From assembly GCA_002255065.1 (NCBI GenBank), contig NJEF01000007.1, positions 1 to 17,675 of the forward strand: 17,675 nucleotides of DNA, in the 5' to 3' direction. Made by a program: the position numbers and the translations under genes. Shown piece after piece: positions 16,197-17,675 of the stretch. The notes beneath the pieces were generated by a model that saw only the letters and a program-made list of their open reading frames with translations, searched no databases and had not been told where the DNA came from. Each line of letters opens with the position of its first letter. Position 1 is the stretch's first letter. The DNA comes from Desulfurococcales archaeon ex4484_204. Lineage in GTDB: Archaea; Thermoproteota; Thermoprotei_A; Sulfolobales; NBVN01.

Positions 16197-16542
16197 CACA
16201 TGCTCTAAGGCGTTCGCAGCTTTTATTGAGGCCTTCAGCAGGTACTTAGAGGTTAATGGTAGGAGAACGCTCTCAATAGCTAGCGCTACCGGTCAGAAGG
16301 AAGTGAAGATCTCGTTAAGGGCTTTAAGGAGGGTTCACGACCCGTCAACAGGCTTTCCCCTAATATCGGACGTCGTTAAAGTCATTACGGCGTGCGACCC
16401 GTCACGACTCCACAGAGCCGGTCTGGAAATTAAGGAGGTTAACGGTGAGGTATTCATAATCGTTCCTACCAACCTCCTCAGTGAACTCATTCGGCGTGAT
16501 AGGGAGGGACTGGTAAATCTCTTACTAGGAGACCCTAGCTAG
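16180..16542 (+). CDS. Hypothetical protein, 120 aa, coupled to SpoIIM-like gene
   Basis: I do not recognise this protein. It overlaps the end of the SpoIIM-family gene by 17 nt in another frame. GTG 16180 is preceded by GGTGG-like bases, and TTG 16189 is an alternative. It is soluble, with an amphipathic start (CSKAFAAFIEAFSRYLEV), a basic middle (ISLRALRRVHD), two Cys (8 and 72), and a hydrophobic strand GEVFIIVPTNLL before a final helix. The overlap suggests translational coupling and a role linked to the membrane protein. The composition matches its neighbours, so it is probably a real gene. Confidence 0.65.
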   Translation: MVQLASTCSKAFAAFIEAFSRYLEVNGRRTLSIASATGQKEVKISLRALRRVHDPSTGFPLISDVVKVITACDPSRLHRAGLEIKEVNGEVFIIVPTNLLSELIRRDREGLVNLLLGDPS

Positions 16543-16560
16543 GGTTAGTAGGGTAAGAGA

Positions 16561-16568
16561 GATTAATT
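16561..16568 (+). promoter_or_regulatory. Possible TATA box for the C/D box sRNA
   Basis: GATTAATT lies about 25-30 nt before the expected 5' end of the guide RNA (near 16590), the normal spacing for an archaeal TATA box. It stands just after the stop of the 120-aa gene. The sRNA could instead be cut from that gene's transcript. Confidence 0.4.
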
Positions 16569-16587
16569 CCTGTAGCGAGTACTGTTA

Positions 16588-16646
16588 CGGTACTGATGAG
16601 AGTCATGCCCACTGAGGTGTGATGAGCATTAGGGGTATCTGAGCTC
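16588..16646 (+). ncRNA. C/D box guide sRNA (2'-O-methylation guide)
   Basis: All four boxes occur in order with canonical spacing: C box TGATGA 16594-16599, D' box CTGA 16612-16615, C' box GTGATGA 16619-16625 and D box CTGA 16639-16642. Guides are 12 nt (16600-16611) and 13 nt (16626-16638), and the D'-C' spacer is 3 nt, as in archaeal sRNAs bound by L7Ae, Nop5 and fibrillarin. The base before the C-box TGATGA is C, not the usual purine. By the N+5 rule, the D' guide would direct methylation of the fifth base (C) in TGGGCATGACTC, and the D guide of the fifth base (C) in ATACCCCTAATGC. I cannot name the targets. Ends are approximate. It fills the gap between two convergent genes. Confidence 0.87.
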
Positions 16647-17342
16647 TCAAACAAGCTTGAGCTTCTCCGCCTCCCTCCTTATGTCAGGCTTCTCAGTAGC
16701 TACTGCATCAACTCCTAGGGCCGCTACCTTAATGTAGGTCGCTACATCGTTGATAACCCACGCAATAACCTCCATACCGTTTCCGTGAACCTCCTTAACA
16801 ACCCTCCCTCTCAGGAGGCTGTAGGGCATTACTATGAAGTCAACACCTCTCCTCCTCAACATGCTTACGTGGGGGAACGGGTTATTTATTATTGCTGCAA
16901 CCTTGAGGTTACCTACTAATGCTTTACACTCGCTAAGCACCGCGATGTCGTAGTGGGCGATAACCGCGTTATCCGTGAAGTCCTCGCTTTTAAGTATGTC
17001 AATTAACCGCCTTCCTTTACCATCCCTAGGTATTAGAACTAGTTTTGCCTTATCCCTAACAGCGTTAATAACCTCCCTCACTGTAGCTACGCTTACCGCA
17101 CCAGCTTGTTTAAGCTCATTGAAAGCTACCCCCGATACTGGCTTCCTAACACCTAACACCTCCAAGTCCTCATCGGCATAGGCTATTGCTACGCCGTCCT
17201 TAGTGAAGCGTGTATCAATTATTATGCCGTCAGCCTCGAGCTCTAAGGCTCTAGCAATAGCGCGCATACTGTTACCGGGCTCGTAGGCGCTAGCACCTCT
17301 ATAGGCGAGTACAGCGATGCCCTCCTCCCTAAAGAACCCCAT
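16647..17342 (-). CDS. GDPD-fold protein with lost catalytic residues
   Basis: A 231-residue protein of the glycerophosphodiester phosphodiesterase family by overall pattern: RGASAYEPGNSMRAI near the start, TKDGVAIAYADEDL (47-60), and the C-terminal AWVINDVATYIKVAALGVDAVATEKPD. The fold-defining blocks remain but the chemistry is missing. The HRG His is Tyr14, the PEN Glu is Gly23, the metal-binding Glu of the ExD motif is Ile41 (Asp43 remains), the second His (HD motif) is Ala56, and the expected acid after the next strand is absent (VLIPRDG). It is therefore probably not a GDPD enzyme, and may bind a ligand or have another activity. ATG 17342 follows the stop of the nucleotidyltransferase by one nt, so the two are translationally coupled. 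Its stop abuts the sRNA region. Confidence 0.82.
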   Translation of the reverse strand: MGFFREEGIAVLAYRGASAYEPGNSMRAIARALELEADGIIIDTRFTKDGVAIAYADEDLEVLGVRKPVSGVAFNELKQAGAVSVATVREVINAVRDKAKLVLIPRDGKGRRLIDILKSEDFTDNAVIAHYDIAVLSECKALVGNLKVAAIINNPFPHVSMLRRRGVDFIVMPYSLLRGRVVKEVHGNGMEVIAWVINDVATYIKVAALGVDAVATEKPDIRREAEKLKLV

Positions 17343-17343
17343 C

Positions 17344-17675
17344 TCACACCACCCCAGGTAGGCCCTCCCTCAACTCCCTGCTAGCCTCTTCAATATCCTT
17401 TACGGTATCTATGGACCTCCAATAGACACCTCTAAATACGTAGCCCTTAAGCCTCCCCTCTAAGGCTAGCTTAGGGAACGTAGTTTTCTCTAAATCACCC
17501 TTCTTAGGTATGTACTTAAAGGCCTCGGGCTTCATGACGTACACCCCTGCATTTACTAGGTACTCCTCTAGTACGGGCTTCTCCTTAAAAGACTTAACGA
17601 AGCCCTTCTCATCAACCTCAACAACACCGTAAGGAGATCTTAACGGTACCAAGGCCATTGCAGCTAGGGCTTCAC
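17344..17675 (-). CDS. Sugar nucleotidyltransferase, C-terminal part (5' end outside window)
   Basis: The frame is open through the right edge (upstream residues EALAAM before ALVPLRSPYG), so the in-window ATG at 17658 is internal. Seen: PLRSPYGVVEVDEKGFVKSF, FKEKPV, YLVNAGVYVMKPEAFKYIP, and GYVFRGVYWRSIDTVKDIEEA. This is the C-terminal half of a nucleotide-sugar pyrophosphorylase domain, such as mannose-1-phosphate guanylyltransferase or glucose-1-phosphate nucleotidyltransferase. The substrate cannot be fixed because the nucleotide-binding N-terminal motif is outside. It would supply activated sugar, possibly for the DPM synthase-type enzyme in this window, but that link is inferred. It is followed by the GDPD-like gene. 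Confidence 0.9.
   Translation of the reverse strand, partial: EALAAMALVPLRSPYGVVEVDEKGFVKSFKEKPVLEEYLVNAGVYVMKPEAFKYIPKKGDLEKTTFPKLALEGRLKGYVFRGVYWRSIDTVKDIEEASRELREGLPGVV

Noticed and set aside
16578..16594. AGTAC/GTACT inverted repeat just before the C box
   Set aside because: AGTACT is itself palindromic and the arms are only 5 bp. It overlaps the sRNA start and cannot be separated from chance.

Overview
The window looks like chromosome from a hyperthermophilic archaeon of the Thermoproteota (Crenarchaeota). The evidence is a PolB3-like family B DNA polymerase, an archaeal DnaG, an Lhr-type helicase carrying an intein, a type III DPM synthase with a GtrA tail, a canonical C/D box guide RNA, archaeal TATA-like boxes, and frequent GTG/TTG starts. 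I cannot name a genus. No insertion sequence, CRISPR array, tRNA or rRNA was seen.

Layout. (1) 1-3076: the 3' part of a family B DNA polymerase (+) converges on dnaG (-). The dnaG reading frame is broken between its N-terminal domain and its Toprim domain. (2) 3163-4073: a two-gene unit (+) of a 107-aa hypothetical protein and a 43-aa microprotein with two CX3C motifs, followed by a HTH regulator with a cysteine cluster. (3) 4163-7128: trkH, trkA and an MscS-like channel (+), a potassium and osmotic module. (4) 7115-15498: three genes (-). They are an Lhr helicase with a 521-residue intein, a DPM synthase-GtrA fusion, and a second large SF2 helicase. (5) 15603-16542: a SpoIIM-family membrane protein overlapping a 120-aa orphan (+). 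(6) 16588-16646: a C/D box sRNA in the gap between convergent genes. (7) 16647-17675: a GDPD-fold protein with its active-site residues lost, directly behind a nucleotidyltransferase that runs off the right edge (-).

How the parts relate: replication and repair (PolB, DnaG, two helicases), ion and osmotic homeostasis (TrkH/TrkA/MscS), and sugar, glycolipid or envelope metabolism (DPM synthase-GtrA, nucleotidyltransferase, GDPD-like). The observations most worth a second look are the intein with a dead homing endonuclease and atypical splicing residues, the frame-broken dnaG, the twin-CX3C microprotein, the C/D box sRNA, and the GDPD-like pseudoenzyme.
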